A DNA stretch of 19,196 nucleotides from assembly GCA_903926695.1 (NCBI GenBank), contig CAIYKK010000465.1:1-19196 (forward strand), written 5' to 3'. Made by a program: the position numbers and the translations under genes. Shown one piece after another: positions 7,789 through 14,715 of the stretch (position 1 is the stretch's first letter; every line of letters begins with the position of its first letter). A model generated the notes under the pieces. The model was not told the origin of the DNA. It was given only the letters and a program-made list of their open reading frames with translations, and did not search any database. This stretch comes from an uncultured Burkholderiales bacterium. Its GTDB lineage: Bacteria > Pseudomonadota > Gammaproteobacteria > Burkholderiales > Burkholderiaceae_C.

Positions 7789-8804
7789 AAACCGCTGCCC
7801 CGCCCGGTGTGCCGGTGCATCAGCCACAGTAAATAGCTGCCGCCCAGCACCGCCGTCAGCACGCCCACAGGGAGTTCCTGCGGCGCGACCAGTCCGCGCG
7901 CCAGAATGTCGGCGGCGGTGAGCAGCACCGCGCCCATCAGGCTGGCCAAAATGATCAGCCGCCCGTGCGTGGTTTTGACTACGGAACGCACCAGATGCGG
8001 CGCGGCCAGGCCGACAAAAGCAATCAAACCCGTCTGCGCCACGGCGGCCCCGGTGGCCAGCGCCATCACCGCCACCAGCGCGGCGCGCATTTGCGCCAGC
8101 GGCAGGCCCAGGCTGTGCGCCGTGGCCTCGCCCAGCGCCAAGCCGTCGAGCGCGTGACTCAGCATCCACGCCGCCAGCAGGCTGGCCGCCAGCGCCGCCG
8201 CCATGATGGCGCAGGCGCTCCAACCGATAAAGCCGGTGCTGCCCAGCACAAAAGCCTGCATCGCCTGCATGATGTCGGGCGTCAACAGCAGCAGCAGCGA
8301 CGTGAGCGCGCCCAGCACCACGCCGACAATCACGCCCGCCAGCAGCAGCCGCAGCGTGTGCTGCACGCCCTTGGCCAGCAGCAGCGTCAGCAGCACCGCC
8401 AGCACCGCGCCGACAAAGGCCGCGCCCGTCAGTCCGATGCGCGCCAGCCAGTGCGTCGCCAGCGGCGACACGCCCAGCAGCATCATCGCCAGCGCCACGC
8501 CCAGCGACGCACCCGACGCGCTGCCCAGCAAATAAGGATCAGCCAGCGGATTGCGAAACAGCCCCTGCGCCACCGCGCCCGCCAGCCCCAGCAGCGCGCC
8601 TGCCAGCCACGCCCCCACGGTGCGCGGCAGGCGGATTTCCAGCACGATTTGCAGCGCCTGCGGGTCGCGCTGCCAGTTGAACAGGCTGTCCAGCCCCGTG
8701 CTGCCCACGCTCACGCCCAGCAGCAGCAGCGCGACTGAGGCCAGCAGCAGGCCAGCGCCCAGCAGGGCGGCCTTGCGTTTTTGCGCAACACCGGGCAGGC
8801 TCAT
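7785..8804 (-). CDS. btuC: Cobalamin ABC transporter permease (BtuC-type)
   Basis: This is an inner-membrane permease of 339 residues of the FecCD family, with about ten hydrophobic segments. The first begins near residue 12. The family signature RLPRTVGAWLAGALLGLAG (58-76) runs into QGLFRNPLADPYLLGSASG (80-98), and GLAAPHLVR, the loop that contacts the ATPase, lies in the C-terminal third. It forms the corrinoid channel together with the BtuD-type ATPase. The start at 8804 overlaps the stop of the binding-protein gene by ATGA, and its own stop overlaps the ATPase start in the same way, so the three transporter parts are translated as a coupled unit. Iron-siderophore transport is the alternative for the family, made unlikely by context. 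Confidence 0.92.
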   Translation of the reverse strand: MSLPGVAQKRKAALLGAGLLLASVALLLLGVSVGSTGLDSLFNWQRDPQALQIVLEIRLPRTVGAWLAGALLGLAGAVAQGLFRNPLADPYLLGSASGASLGVALAMMLLGVSPLATHWLARIGLTGAAFVGAVLAVLLTLLLAKGVQHTLRLLLAGVIVGVVLGALTSLLLLLTPDIMQAMQAFVLGSTGFIGWSACAIMAAALAASLLAAWMLSHALDGLALGEATAHSLGLPLAQMRAALVAVMALATGAAVAQTGLIAFVGLAAPHLVRSVVKTTHGRLIILASLMGAVLLTAADILARGLVAPQELPVGVLTAVLGGSYLLWLMHRHTGRGSGL

Positions 8805-9823
8805 CCGGCCTTGTCCACGATGCACTTGGCCATGATGCGCGCCGCCTCGGCCATGCGCGGGCCGGGGCGCACCAGCACGTCGGACTCGTCGCGGTTGAAG
8901 ACGCACACCCGCTTCTCGCGCACCGCCTTCAGGCCAGCCCAGCCCGGATAGGCCAGCATGCCCTGCATGCTGCTGTTGCCCACCATGATCAGATCGGGAT
9001 TGGCGCGCACGACAAACTCCGGGTTCAGTCGGGGAAACGGGCCGAGTTCCGCAGGCACGATGTTTTTCACGCCCAGCCGGGTCAAGGTTTCGCCGATGAA
9101 AGACGCTTCACTGGCGGCAAAAGGCCCCCGGTTGACTTCAAAATAAACACGGGTGTGTTTAGCCTGCGGCGGCAGCGACTGGGCCGACGCCGACACGCTG
9201 GCGTCAATCTCGCGCCAGACCCGCTCGGCGCCGGTGCTGTCGGGCACAGCCAGCAGCGCGCCCAGCGTTTTGAGCACGCGGCGCACGTCGGCATGATTTT
9301 TCGGCTCCAGCGCCACGGCTTTGATGCCCAGCGCTTCGAGCCGCTCGCTGGCGCGCGACGACACCGATAGCAACACCACGTCAGGCTTGAGCGCGACGAT
9401 GGCCTCGATGTTCGGGTCCAGCCCGCCGCCCAGCACCGGCAGGCGGCGCACGCTGGCCGGGTAATTGGAATAGCGGTCCACCCCGATCAGGCGGTGGCAC
9501 TGCGCCAGCGCGCACACGCTTTCAGTCAGCGACGGCAGCACGCTGACAATGCGCTGCGGCGTCTGCGCCAGCGTGACGGTGACGCCCCGGTCGTCGGTGA
9601 TTTGCAGCGCGTGCGCCGGAGAGAGCGCGGACCAACCCAGCAGCAGCGCGAAAGCCGCCAAGCCAGTTTGAAGACCGCCGCCGACAGTTTTCCCGCCAGA
9701 CTTCAGGCTGCCCGCCCCCGCCTCCATAGGCTCCCGGATGGCGTCAGCCGCTGGAAGACATGCTGGAGCGCTCTTCCTTTTCAGCCGCTGCCAGAAAGAA
9801 AAAGTCTCAGAAACAGGCTTCAC
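8801..9823 (-). CDS. btuF: Periplasmic cobalamin-binding protein (BtuF-like)
   Basis: This is a TroA/BtuF-fold substrate-binding protein that should hand corrinoids to the BtuCD-type transporter. The mature part begins near LQITDDRGVTVTL and has the family pattern RIVSVLPSLTESVCALA, then DPNIEAIVALKPDVVL and a C-terminal lobe with RPGPRMAEAARIMAKC. A signal core FALLLGWSALSPAHA precedes it. Two starts are possible. GTG at 9823 overlaps the cobU stop (GTGA) and has AAAGG upstream, giving 340 residues but a roughly 50-residue leader before the signal core. ATG at 9727 has GGGAG upstream and gives 308 residues with a more normal signal peptide. Codons between the two are unlike the rest of the gene. 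The GTG is listed because every other junction in this operon is a 4-bp overlap. Confidence 0.88.
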   Translation of the reverse strand: MKPVSETFSFWQRLKRKSAPACLPAADAIREPMEAGAGSLKSGGKTVGGGLQTGLAAFALLLGWSALSPAHALQITDDRGVTVTLAQTPQRIVSVLPSLTESVCALAQCHRLIGVDRYSNYPASVRRLPVLGGGLDPNIEAIVALKPDVVLLSVSSRASERLEALGIKAVALEPKNHADVRRVLKTLGALLAVPDSTGAERVWREIDASVSASAQSLPPQAKHTRVYFEVNRGPFAASEASFIGETLTRLGVKNIVPAELGPFPRLNPEFVVRANPDLIMVGNSSMQGMLAYPGWAGLKAVREKRVCVFNRDESDVLVRPGPRMAEAARIMAKCIVDKAG

Positions 9824-10494
9824 GGCTGACCTTTCAGCGTCAAAGGCAGCCCGGCGGCCATCAGCGTGACGCGCTCGCAAGTTTGCGCCACTGATTGATT
9901 GAGCAGCCCCAGCGCATCGACAAACGCCCGCGTCTCGCGTCCGAGCGGAATCACGCCCAGGCCGATTTCATTGCCCACCAAAATCACCGGGCCGGGCGCG
10001 CTTTCAATGGCGCGCAGCAGCAGCGCAATTTGCGCCTGTGCGGCCTCAGTTGGAGCGGCTTCTTGGCCGGGGGCTTGAACGGCACGGGCTTGTGCAGCCT
10101 GCGCCGAGGCATCTTGCAGGATGGAATCGAATGCTGAATCCGGTGCGGGGGGCGCTGGCGGCTCGGCGGGCATCAGCCAATTGGTCAGCCACAGCGTCAG
10201 GCAATCGACCACCACCAGCGTCTGCGGCTGGCTGCATTGCGTCAACGCCTGCGCCAGGTGCAGCGGTTCTTCCAGCGTGCGCAGGCCGGGTACGCGGGCG
10301 GCGCGGTCTTCTTGGTGGCGCGTGATGCGCTGGTGCATTTCCTCGTCCCAAGGCTGGGCGGTGGCGATCAGCACCGCGTCATGCGCGGGCGACTGGGCCA
10401 GCCAGCCCCGCGCCAGCAACTCGGCGCGGCGCGATTTTCCGCTTTTCTGGCCGCCCAGAATCAGCTCGCTGCGGGCTATTGAAAAAGTTGTCAT
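9820..10494 (-). CDS. cobU: Adenosylcobinamide kinase / adenosylcobinamide-phosphate guanylyltransferase
   Basis: CobU/CobP phosphorylates adenosylcobinamide and then transfers GMP to it, an early step of nucleotide-loop assembly needed to rebuild cobalamin from salvaged cobinamide. The 224-residue product has the P-loop GGQKSGKS (14-21), RITRH with His60 at the position of the guanylylated His of Salmonella CobU, VVVDCLTLWLTN (94-105) and NEIGLGVIP (175-183). Residues about 109-152 are rich in Ala, Pro and Gln, an insertion that makes the protein longer than the roughly 180 residues usual for the family. The start at 10494 overlaps the preceding stop (ATGA). No other cob genes for the later steps are visible here. 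Confidence 0.94.
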   Translation of the reverse strand: MTTFSIARSELILGGQKSGKSRRAELLARGWLAQSPAHDAVLIATAQPWDEEMHQRITRHQEDRAARVPGLRTLEEPLHLAQALTQCSQPQTLVVVDCLTLWLTNWLMPAEPPAPPAPDSAFDSILQDASAQAAQARAVQAPGQEAAPTEAAQAQIALLLRAIESAPGPVILVGNEIGLGVIPLGRETRAFVDALGLLNQSVAQTCERVTLMAAGLPLTLKGQP

Positions 10495-11378
10495 GCCTTG
10501 CGCTCCACGTCGCCGGACTGATTCAGCGCCGCAGCCGTCTGGCCCCACACCATGATGAGGCGGTGCAGCTTTTCCACCCCGTCGGTCAGCGCCGCCGGGC
10601 CGGGTTGCAGGATTTCGGACGACTTGATTTCAAACAGTTGCTGGTTTTGCACAGCGGCCACGCCTTCCCAGCCGGGTCGGGCGGCAACCAGTTCGGGGCG
10701 AAATTTTTTGCCGCACCAGGAGCCAAAAATAATGTCCGGGTTGCGCCGCACGATCTCGCCGCCGTCGGCAATGATGCGGCCTTTGCCCAACGGCTCTTTG
10801 GCCAGCTCGGGAAAGCAGTCGTCACCCCCCGCAATGCCGACCAGTTCGGACACCCAGGCGATGGCGCTGATGTTGGGCGTGTCCCATTCTTCAAAATAAA
10901 CGCGAGGCCGACGTTTGAGCGCCTTGGCGGCCTGTTCAATCGCCAGCAGCCGCTGCTGCATGGATTGAATCAAGGCCAGACCGCGCTCGACCTGCCCGAC
11001 CATCGCGGCGAGCTGGTACAGCATGGAAAAAATCTCCGCCACGCTGCGCTGGTTAAAGATGGTGACCTGAATGCCGTGACGAATCAGCTGCGCCGCAATG
11101 TCGGCCTGCAAGTCGGAAAAGCCGATCACACAGTCGGGGCGCAGTTCGACGATTTTGTCGATCTTGGCGCTGAGGTAGGCGCTGACTTTGGGCTTTTCTG
11201 CGCGTGCGTGCGGCGGGCGCACGGTGTAGCCGGAAATGCCGACAATGCGCCGCTCCTCGCCCAGCAGGTAGAGCCACTCGGTCGGCTCTTCGGTCAGGCA
11301 GACGATGCGCTGCGGGCCGTAGGCCGAGGTGTCGGGGCTGGCGGCCAGGGCGCGCCAGTCGCCTGTGTTTTTAGTCAT
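10491..11378 (-). CDS. BtuF-like cobalamin-binding protein without signal peptide
   Basis: This 295-residue protein has the same TroA/BtuF-like fold as the exported binding protein nearby. RIVCLTEEPTEWLYLLG (24-40) and KIDKIVELRPDCVIGFS match the first lobe, and RPRVYFEEWDTPNISAIAW opens the second. The start ATG at 11378 has AAGGA 5 nt upstream. The N-terminus MTKNTGDWRALAASPDTS is polar and has no hydrophobic core, and no upstream start supplies one, so the protein is predicted to stay in the cytoplasm. It begins 123 nt after btuB and its stop overlaps the cobU start. A role in handling corrinoids for CobU or sensing them is inference. A secreted form through a non-classical route cannot be excluded. 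Confidence 0.8.
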   Translation of the reverse strand: MTKNTGDWRALAASPDTSAYGPQRIVCLTEEPTEWLYLLGEERRIVGISGYTVRPPHARAEKPKVSAYLSAKIDKIVELRPDCVIGFSDLQADIAAQLIRHGIQVTIFNQRSVAEIFSMLYQLAAMVGQVERGLALIQSMQQRLLAIEQAAKALKRRPRVYFEEWDTPNISAIAWVSELVGIAGGDDCFPELAKEPLGKGRIIADGGEIVRRNPDIIFGSWCGKKFRPELVAARPGWEGVAAVQNQQLFEIKSSEILQPGPAALTDGVEKLHRLIMVWGQTAAALNQSGDVERKA

Positions 11379-11501
11379 GGTTGTCCTTGAACAAAACGGC
11401 GCGCTGTCAGCCACGCCCGTGTTAGATTTTTTGCGGCGCTATTGTGTACTCTGACGGCGCACGCAACGGGTGCCGAACACGGGCATGGCTTCTTCAACGC
11501 T

Positions 11502-13457
11502 TTAGAACTTCACGCGCAGCGCCGCAGTGACGGCGCGCCCTGGCTCGGGGTAGATGAACGTGGTCACGCCAGCGGCGCAACCAAACGCCTGCGTGTAGAA
11601 CTTGCGGTCAAACAAGTTGCTCACGCCCAGCGAAAACTCCAGGTTTTGCCACTGGTAGGCGTAGCGCGCATCGGCGGTCGTGTGGGCGGGCATGGTGCAT
11701 TGGTTGGCAAAGTCAGCGTGCTGCGACGACACCCAGTTCACGCCGCCGGAGACCAAGTGGTGGGCCACGGGCGTCCAGTCGGCATGCAGCGCCAGCGTGC
11801 GGCGTGGTGTCAGCGGCACGTCTTTGCCCGCGTAAGCGCCGGAGGTGAAGGTGGATTTGCGCAGCGCGGCGTTCACACGCAGGTTCAAATTGCTGGCGTA
11901 GGCGTAGCTGCCGTCCAGCTCAAAGCCGGAGCGGCGGGTCGGGTCAAAGTTGACGTTGGCACCGAATCCGCTAAACGGGCTGGGCGCGCCCGGATCGTAG
12001 CCAATTTCGTTGGTCAAGCTGCTGCGGTAGGCCCGAGCCTCCAGCTTGAGCGCGCCCGAAGCGTAGCGCGAACCGATTTCCACATCGCGGGACTGCTGGG
12101 GCTTGAGCGTCAAGCCCGGCGAGGTGTAGCCAAACTCATCAACATTGGCCAGCCGAAAGCTGTGGCCGACGCGGCCATACACGGCCACTTCTTTGTTCAG
12201 CGGCTGATTCAGCCCGATTTCCCAGGCTTTTTGGCGGTCGGCCAGGCCGGTGCTTGCGTTGGTGTTGTCTTTGCTGATGCGCTCGGTGCGCAGTCCTGCC
12301 GACAAAGTCGTGCCGGTCGCGGCCAATGTGATCGCGTCGCGCGCGTACCAGGCCCGCGAGGTCTGCAGAGCGGTCGAACCATAAGTGCCCAGCACGTCGC
12401 GCTGCCAGGTGGCGTAGTCGGTGCCCAGCGTGAAGCTGTTGGAGAAGGCGGCGAGTTTGGCGCTGTGAACGGCGCGCAAGCCGTAGTTGGTGGCCTTCAC
12501 GTCGTAGTCATACGTGTACGCGCCATACGTACCCATGCCCGCGCTGCGCAGTTTTTTCTCGCGCCAACCTGCGTCGGCGGCCAACAGCCAGTCGCCCAAA
12601 GAAGCCTCGGCAAACAGGCCGGTGCGGTTGTTGTCGATAGAGGCTTTGTCGGTGGGTTTGGTCGTCTGGCGGGGGTTGGTTTGGTACTCGCTGGCCGTCA
12701 GCGCGCCAGGCAGGCCGGTGTCCAGGTTGTCTTGCGATGCGCGTGCGCCCAGACGCAGCCAGTCATTGCTCCACTGTGCCACGGCGGACACGGCATCGGT
12801 TTGCGAGTGGAAGTTATCGCGGTGGTTGTCAGCCTGGCGGTTCATGGCGTTGACATCGAGCGAGAACCCGCCGCTGGCCAGCGTTGCGTTGGCGCGCCCT
12901 TCGCGCAACCCGTAGCTGCCCACGCCTGCGTACAGGGAAGCGGCATTTTTGCGCGCCACGCCTTTGCCGGCCTTGGTGGTGATGATGATGACGCCGCCCG
13001 TCGCGCCTTCGCCGTAGAGCACCGCGCCGCTGCCACGGATCACTTCGATCTGCGCGACGGACTCAATCGGAATGCCCGCCAGGCGGGTGCCGCCCTGGTC
13101 TGCTTCGTTGATGCGGATGCCATCGACGATAACGACTTGGTTGTTATCGGATGTGGCGCCAAAACCGCGCAGGTCAAGCGCGTAGTCGCCGCCGCCATAC
13201 GAGTCCTGACGGCCCGGCACGCCCAGAATACGCATGATGGCCTCGTTGACCGTCACAGCGCCAGCGCGCTGGATGTCTTCAGCGCTGATCACGCTGGTGC
13301 CAAAAGGCTGGGATTCACGCGTGCCAGCGGCCCGGCTGGCCGTGACCAGCACCTCTTGCTCGATGGCCGCAGGGCCGGTTTGCGCCAGCGCCACAGAAGC
13401 GGCAGGCAAAGACAGGACAAGCGCAGCAAAGCGTGCAGAAAAAATACAGTGAGTCAT
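11502..13457 (-). CDS. btuB: TonB-dependent vitamin B12 receptor (BtuB-type)
   Basis: This 651-residue outer-membrane receptor should take up cobalamin or other corrinoids using TonB energy. The signal peptide FAALVLSLPAASVALAQ is followed by a TonB box, EVLVTASR (35-42). The plug domain includes SVISAEDIQRAG, VVIVDGIRIN and VIRGSGAVLYGEGATGGVI. The remainder is a 22-strand-type beta barrel ending in the C-terminal Phe of VTAALRVKF, the BAM recognition signal. It sits directly behind a cobalamin riboswitch, which supports B12 over iron-siderophore as substrate. Start choice: ATG at 13457 lacks a Shine-Dalgarno sequence, whereas an in-frame TTG at 13475 has GAGGG 5 nt upstream and would add six residues. 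Either leaves the signal peptide functional. Confidence 0.93.
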   Translation of the reverse strand: MTHCIFSARFAALVLSLPAASVALAQTGPAAIEQEVLVTASRAAGTRESQPFGTSVISAEDIQRAGAVTVNEAIMRILGVPGRQDSYGGGDYALDLRGFGATSDNNQVVIVDGIRINEADQGGTRLAGIPIESVAQIEVIRGSGAVLYGEGATGGVIIITTKAGKGVARKNAASLYAGVGSYGLREGRANATLASGGFSLDVNAMNRQADNHRDNFHSQTDAVSAVAQWSNDWLRLGARASQDNLDTGLPGALTASEYQTNPRQTTKPTDKASIDNNRTGLFAEASLGDWLLAADAGWREKKLRSAGMGTYGAYTYDYDVKATNYGLRAVHSAKLAAFSNSFTLGTDYATWQRDVLGTYGSTALQTSRAWYARDAITLAATGTTLSAGLRTERISKDNTNASTGLADRQKAWEIGLNQPLNKEVAVYGRVGHSFRLANVDEFGYTSPGLTLKPQQSRDVEIGSRYASGALKLEARAYRSSLTNEIGYDPGAPSPFSGFGANVNFDPTRRSGFELDGSYAYASNLNLRVNAALRKSTFTSGAYAGKDVPLTPRRTLALHADWTPVAHHLVSGGVNWVSSQHADFANQCTMPAHTTADARYAYQWQNLEFSLGVSNLFDRKFYTQAFGCAAGVTTFIYPEPGRAVTAALRVKF

Positions 13458-13483
13458 GGGTAAAACAATCAACAAACTGCCCT

Positions 13484-13503
13484 CACCGGCTTCCCCGCCA
13501 GTG
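13484..13503 (-). promoter_or_regulatory. Stem-loop next to the btuB Shine-Dalgarno site
   Basis: On the minus strand CACTGGC (13503-13497) pairs with GCCGGTG (13490-13484), with one G-T pair, around GGGGAA. It abuts GAGGG, the only good ribosome-binding sequence before btuB. A position between the aptamer and the start suits the expression platform of the riboswitch, acting on translation. A T-run at 13538-13533 could alternatively support premature termination. The choice between the two is inference. Confidence 0.45.
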
Positions 13504-13551
13504 CATGAGCGTTACAAGCGCGCAAGTCCTGTAAAAAAGACAGACACGCTC

Positions 13552-13801
13552 CCTGTGTTGGCCGGTATCCGGGCTGACGGAACCACTCTCAAGGCCTTCC
13601 CAAGCGCGTGTTCAAAACGCTCAGTGGCTGATAATGAAAGCTAAATGCCAGAGGCGGCATTCGTCCGTTTACCGTTGCGGGGGCAGCGCAGGTTAGAGGT
13701 CTTGGCGCTTGCGCGGCGGTGTGAACCGGCTGCGCATGGCGTTGACACCCCCCTGCTTCCCGTTGAACTGCAGTATGTGAACCACACCGCGAGCACCAAC
13801 G
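13552..13801 (-). promoter_or_regulatory. Cobalamin riboswitch in the btuB leader
   Basis: Reading the minus strand downward, the conserved blocks of the B12 aptamer appear in order. They are TTGGTGC (near 13799), CGGGAAGC followed by GGGGTG (about 13762-13744), GCTGCCCCCGCAACGGTAA (about 13687-13669), GCCACTGAGC, GCTTGGGAAGGC (about 13604-13593) and CAGCCCGGATACCGGCC (about 13575-13559), the B12-box match. The order, spacing and roughly 250-nt size fit the Rfam cobalamin family. It lies upstream of btuB and should lower receptor expression when adenosyl- or other cobalamins bind. Its 5' end nearly reaches the divergent zapB-like gene. Confidence 0.95.
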
Positions 13802-13807
13802 AACCGG

Positions 13808-13813
13808 ATTCTA
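13808..13813 (-). promoter_or_regulatory. Predicted -10 element of the btuB leader
   Basis: TAGAAT on the minus strand lies 6-7 nt before the first bases of the cobalamin aptamer, which is where the -10 box of a riboswitch-led transcript should be. A clear -35 was not found. It sits 22 bp from the divergent -10 box of the zapB-like gene. Confidence 0.5.
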
Positions 13814-13835
13814 CGCGGCAAAATGCCGTAAACCC

Positions 13836-13841
13836 TACAAT
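13836..13841 (+). promoter_or_regulatory. Predicted -10 element of the zapB-like/zapA unit
   Basis: TACAAT ends 10 bp before the ATG at 13852. Transcription would begin about 6-7 nt after the box, leaving at most a few leader bases and no room for a Shine-Dalgarno sequence. No clear -35 is visible. The same TACAAT box precedes the 6S RNA gene in this window. Confidence 0.5.
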
Positions 13842-13851
13842 CGAAACCGTC

Positions 13852-14100
13852 ATGCCGAACCAACACCAATTCGATCAACTCGACCAGCTTGCCGAACGCG
13901 TGGAGCTGCTGCTTCAGCGCTACAAGGAGCTGCAGCACACCCACGCGACGCTGCTCGAACAAGTCAGCAGCCTGACGCAAGAGCGCGACTCGCTCAAGTC
14001 GCGCCTGAGCGCGGCGCGCGCGCGCGTCGATGCCCTGATCGAATGCCTGCCCGAAAATCCCCACACGACCCTGGCCCGTCCGGCGGAGGCCGCCCGATGA
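13852..14100 (+). CDS. zapB: ZapB-like small coiled-coil cell-division protein (TIGR02449-type)
   Basis: This 82-residue protein is nearly all helix. Heptad-like leucines run through FDQLDQLAERVELLLQRY and the segment HATLLEQVSSLTQERDSLKS, followed by a short disordered tail ending PAEAAR. Its size, coiled coil and place directly before zapA fit the TIGR02449/ZapB-like family, which links ZapA-bound FtsZ rings to other divisome parts in relatives. The ATG at 13852 is chosen because upstream codons in this frame lie inside the divergent cobalamin riboswitch and are not protein-like. Its stop overlaps the zapA start (ATGA). The gene may be translated from a leaderless mRNA. The family assignment rests on context and coiled coil more than on sequence identity. 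Confidence 0.82.
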   Translation: MPNQHQFDQLDQLAERVELLLQRYKELQHTHATLLEQVSSLTQERDSLKSRLSAARARVDALIECLPENPHTTLARPAEAAR

Positions 14101-14483
14101 AACAGCTCGAAGTGCAAATCATGGGCCAAAGCTACGTGCTGACCTGCCCCCAAAACGGCGAGCAGCATCTGCGCCAAGCCGTGGCCAGGGTCGATTCAGC
14201 CATGTGCAAAATCCGCGATCTGGGCAAAGTCAAGGCAAGAGACCGCATTGCCGTGCTGGCCGCGCTGAACGTAGCGTTTGAGCTGATGGAAGCGCTGCCC
14301 GGCTCAGCGGCGGCACCAGCGGCTGCGGCGCCCGTCCAGGAAGTGCGCCAGCCCGTTCCCATCACGGCAGAGCAGCCTTTTAGCCCTGCCAGCGAAACGG
14401 GCCACAGCATCACGCCTCACCAGCTGGAAAATCTGCTCCAGCGGCTCAACACCGCTCTGGGCACCAACAGCTGGCCTTATTGA
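14097..14483 (+). CDS. zapA: Cell division protein ZapA
   Basis: ZapA binds and cross-links FtsZ filaments at the division ring. The 128-residue product begins MKQLEVQIMGQSYVLTCP, typical of the small ZapA globular domain. EQHLRQAVARVDSAMCKIRD and ARDRIAVLAALNVAFELME follow, the start of the long helix that forms the dimer and tetramer. An Ala/Pro-rich linker (about 65-95) and a C-terminal helix HQLENLLQRLNTAL complete it, making it somewhat longer than the roughly 105-residue minimal form. The ATG overlaps the stop of the zapB-like gene by four bases. The 6S RNA gene follows about 50 bp downstream, the arrangement common in proteobacteria. Confidence 0.92.
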   Translation: MKQLEVQIMGQSYVLTCPQNGEQHLRQAVARVDSAMCKIRDLGKVKARDRIAVLAALNVAFELMEALPGSAAAPAAAAPVQEVRQPVPITAEQPFSPASETGHSITPHQLENLLQRLNTALGTNSWPY

Positions 14484-14521
14484 GCGCTCCAGCGCCAGCC
14501 CGGCGGCCTCGCGCAAGGGCC

Positions 14522-14527
14522 TACAAT
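14522..14527 (+). promoter_or_regulatory. Predicted -10 element of 6S RNA
   Basis: TACAAT ends 6 bp before the first base of the 6S closing stem (about 14534), the right distance for a sigma-70 -10 box. The region where a -35 would fall is GC-rich and has no good match. Processing from a zapA read-through transcript is also possible. Confidence 0.55.
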
Positions 14528-14533
14528 GGCCCC

Positions 14534-14705
14534 GTCTGCGGTACGCACCGGGCTTTATATTTCCTTGAACCAATGCTCTACGAGCTCGGGCTTGGTACAT
14601 TGTCCGGCTGGTGTGATCGTCTCGCGTCAGACGAACCCGAAGCCTCACTGCCCTCGCCCACCTGAACCCCGGTTCAGGATGACGGTCCGGTGGTATCCGC
14701 AGACA
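14534..14705 (+). ncRNA. ssrS: 6S RNA (regulator of RNA polymerase)
   Basis: 6S RNA mimics an open promoter and binds sigma-70 RNA polymerase in stationary phase. Ends of the region form the long closing stem: GTCTGCGG near 14535-14542 pairs perfectly with CCGCAGAC at 14697-14704. The next part, ACGCACCGG, pairs with CCGGTGG.. on the other side, with small bulges. Inside are CCTTGAACC (about 14572-14580) and TGAACCCCGGTTCA (about 14662-14675), sequences conserved in 6S RNAs. CTCGGG and CCCGAAG near the middle allow the inner stem. The gene lies directly after zapA, its usual place, and is about 172 nt long against roughly 180 nt in relatives. A short T-run (14712-14716) follows. Confidence 0.88.
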
Positions 14706-14715
14706 CCCCAATTTT

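Noticed and set aside
8270..8780. Dense CAGCAGC repeats in btuC
   Set aside because: They reflect Leu/Ala codons (CTG, GCT) in membrane helices read on the other strand, not a repeat array.
9702..9714. GCAGCCTGAAG resembling a Neisseriaceae DNA uptake sequence
   Set aside because: There is only one imperfect copy in 19 kb, and the gene content points to Burkholderiales.
11442..13463. 673-codon open frame antisense to btuB
   Set aside because: It is a complement of the receptor gene, whose TonB box, plug and C-terminal Phe are all clear.
13645..13851. N-terminal extension of the zapB-like frame (69 codons)
   Set aside because: This stretch is the complement of the cobalamin riboswitch, including its most conserved block, and is not protein-like.
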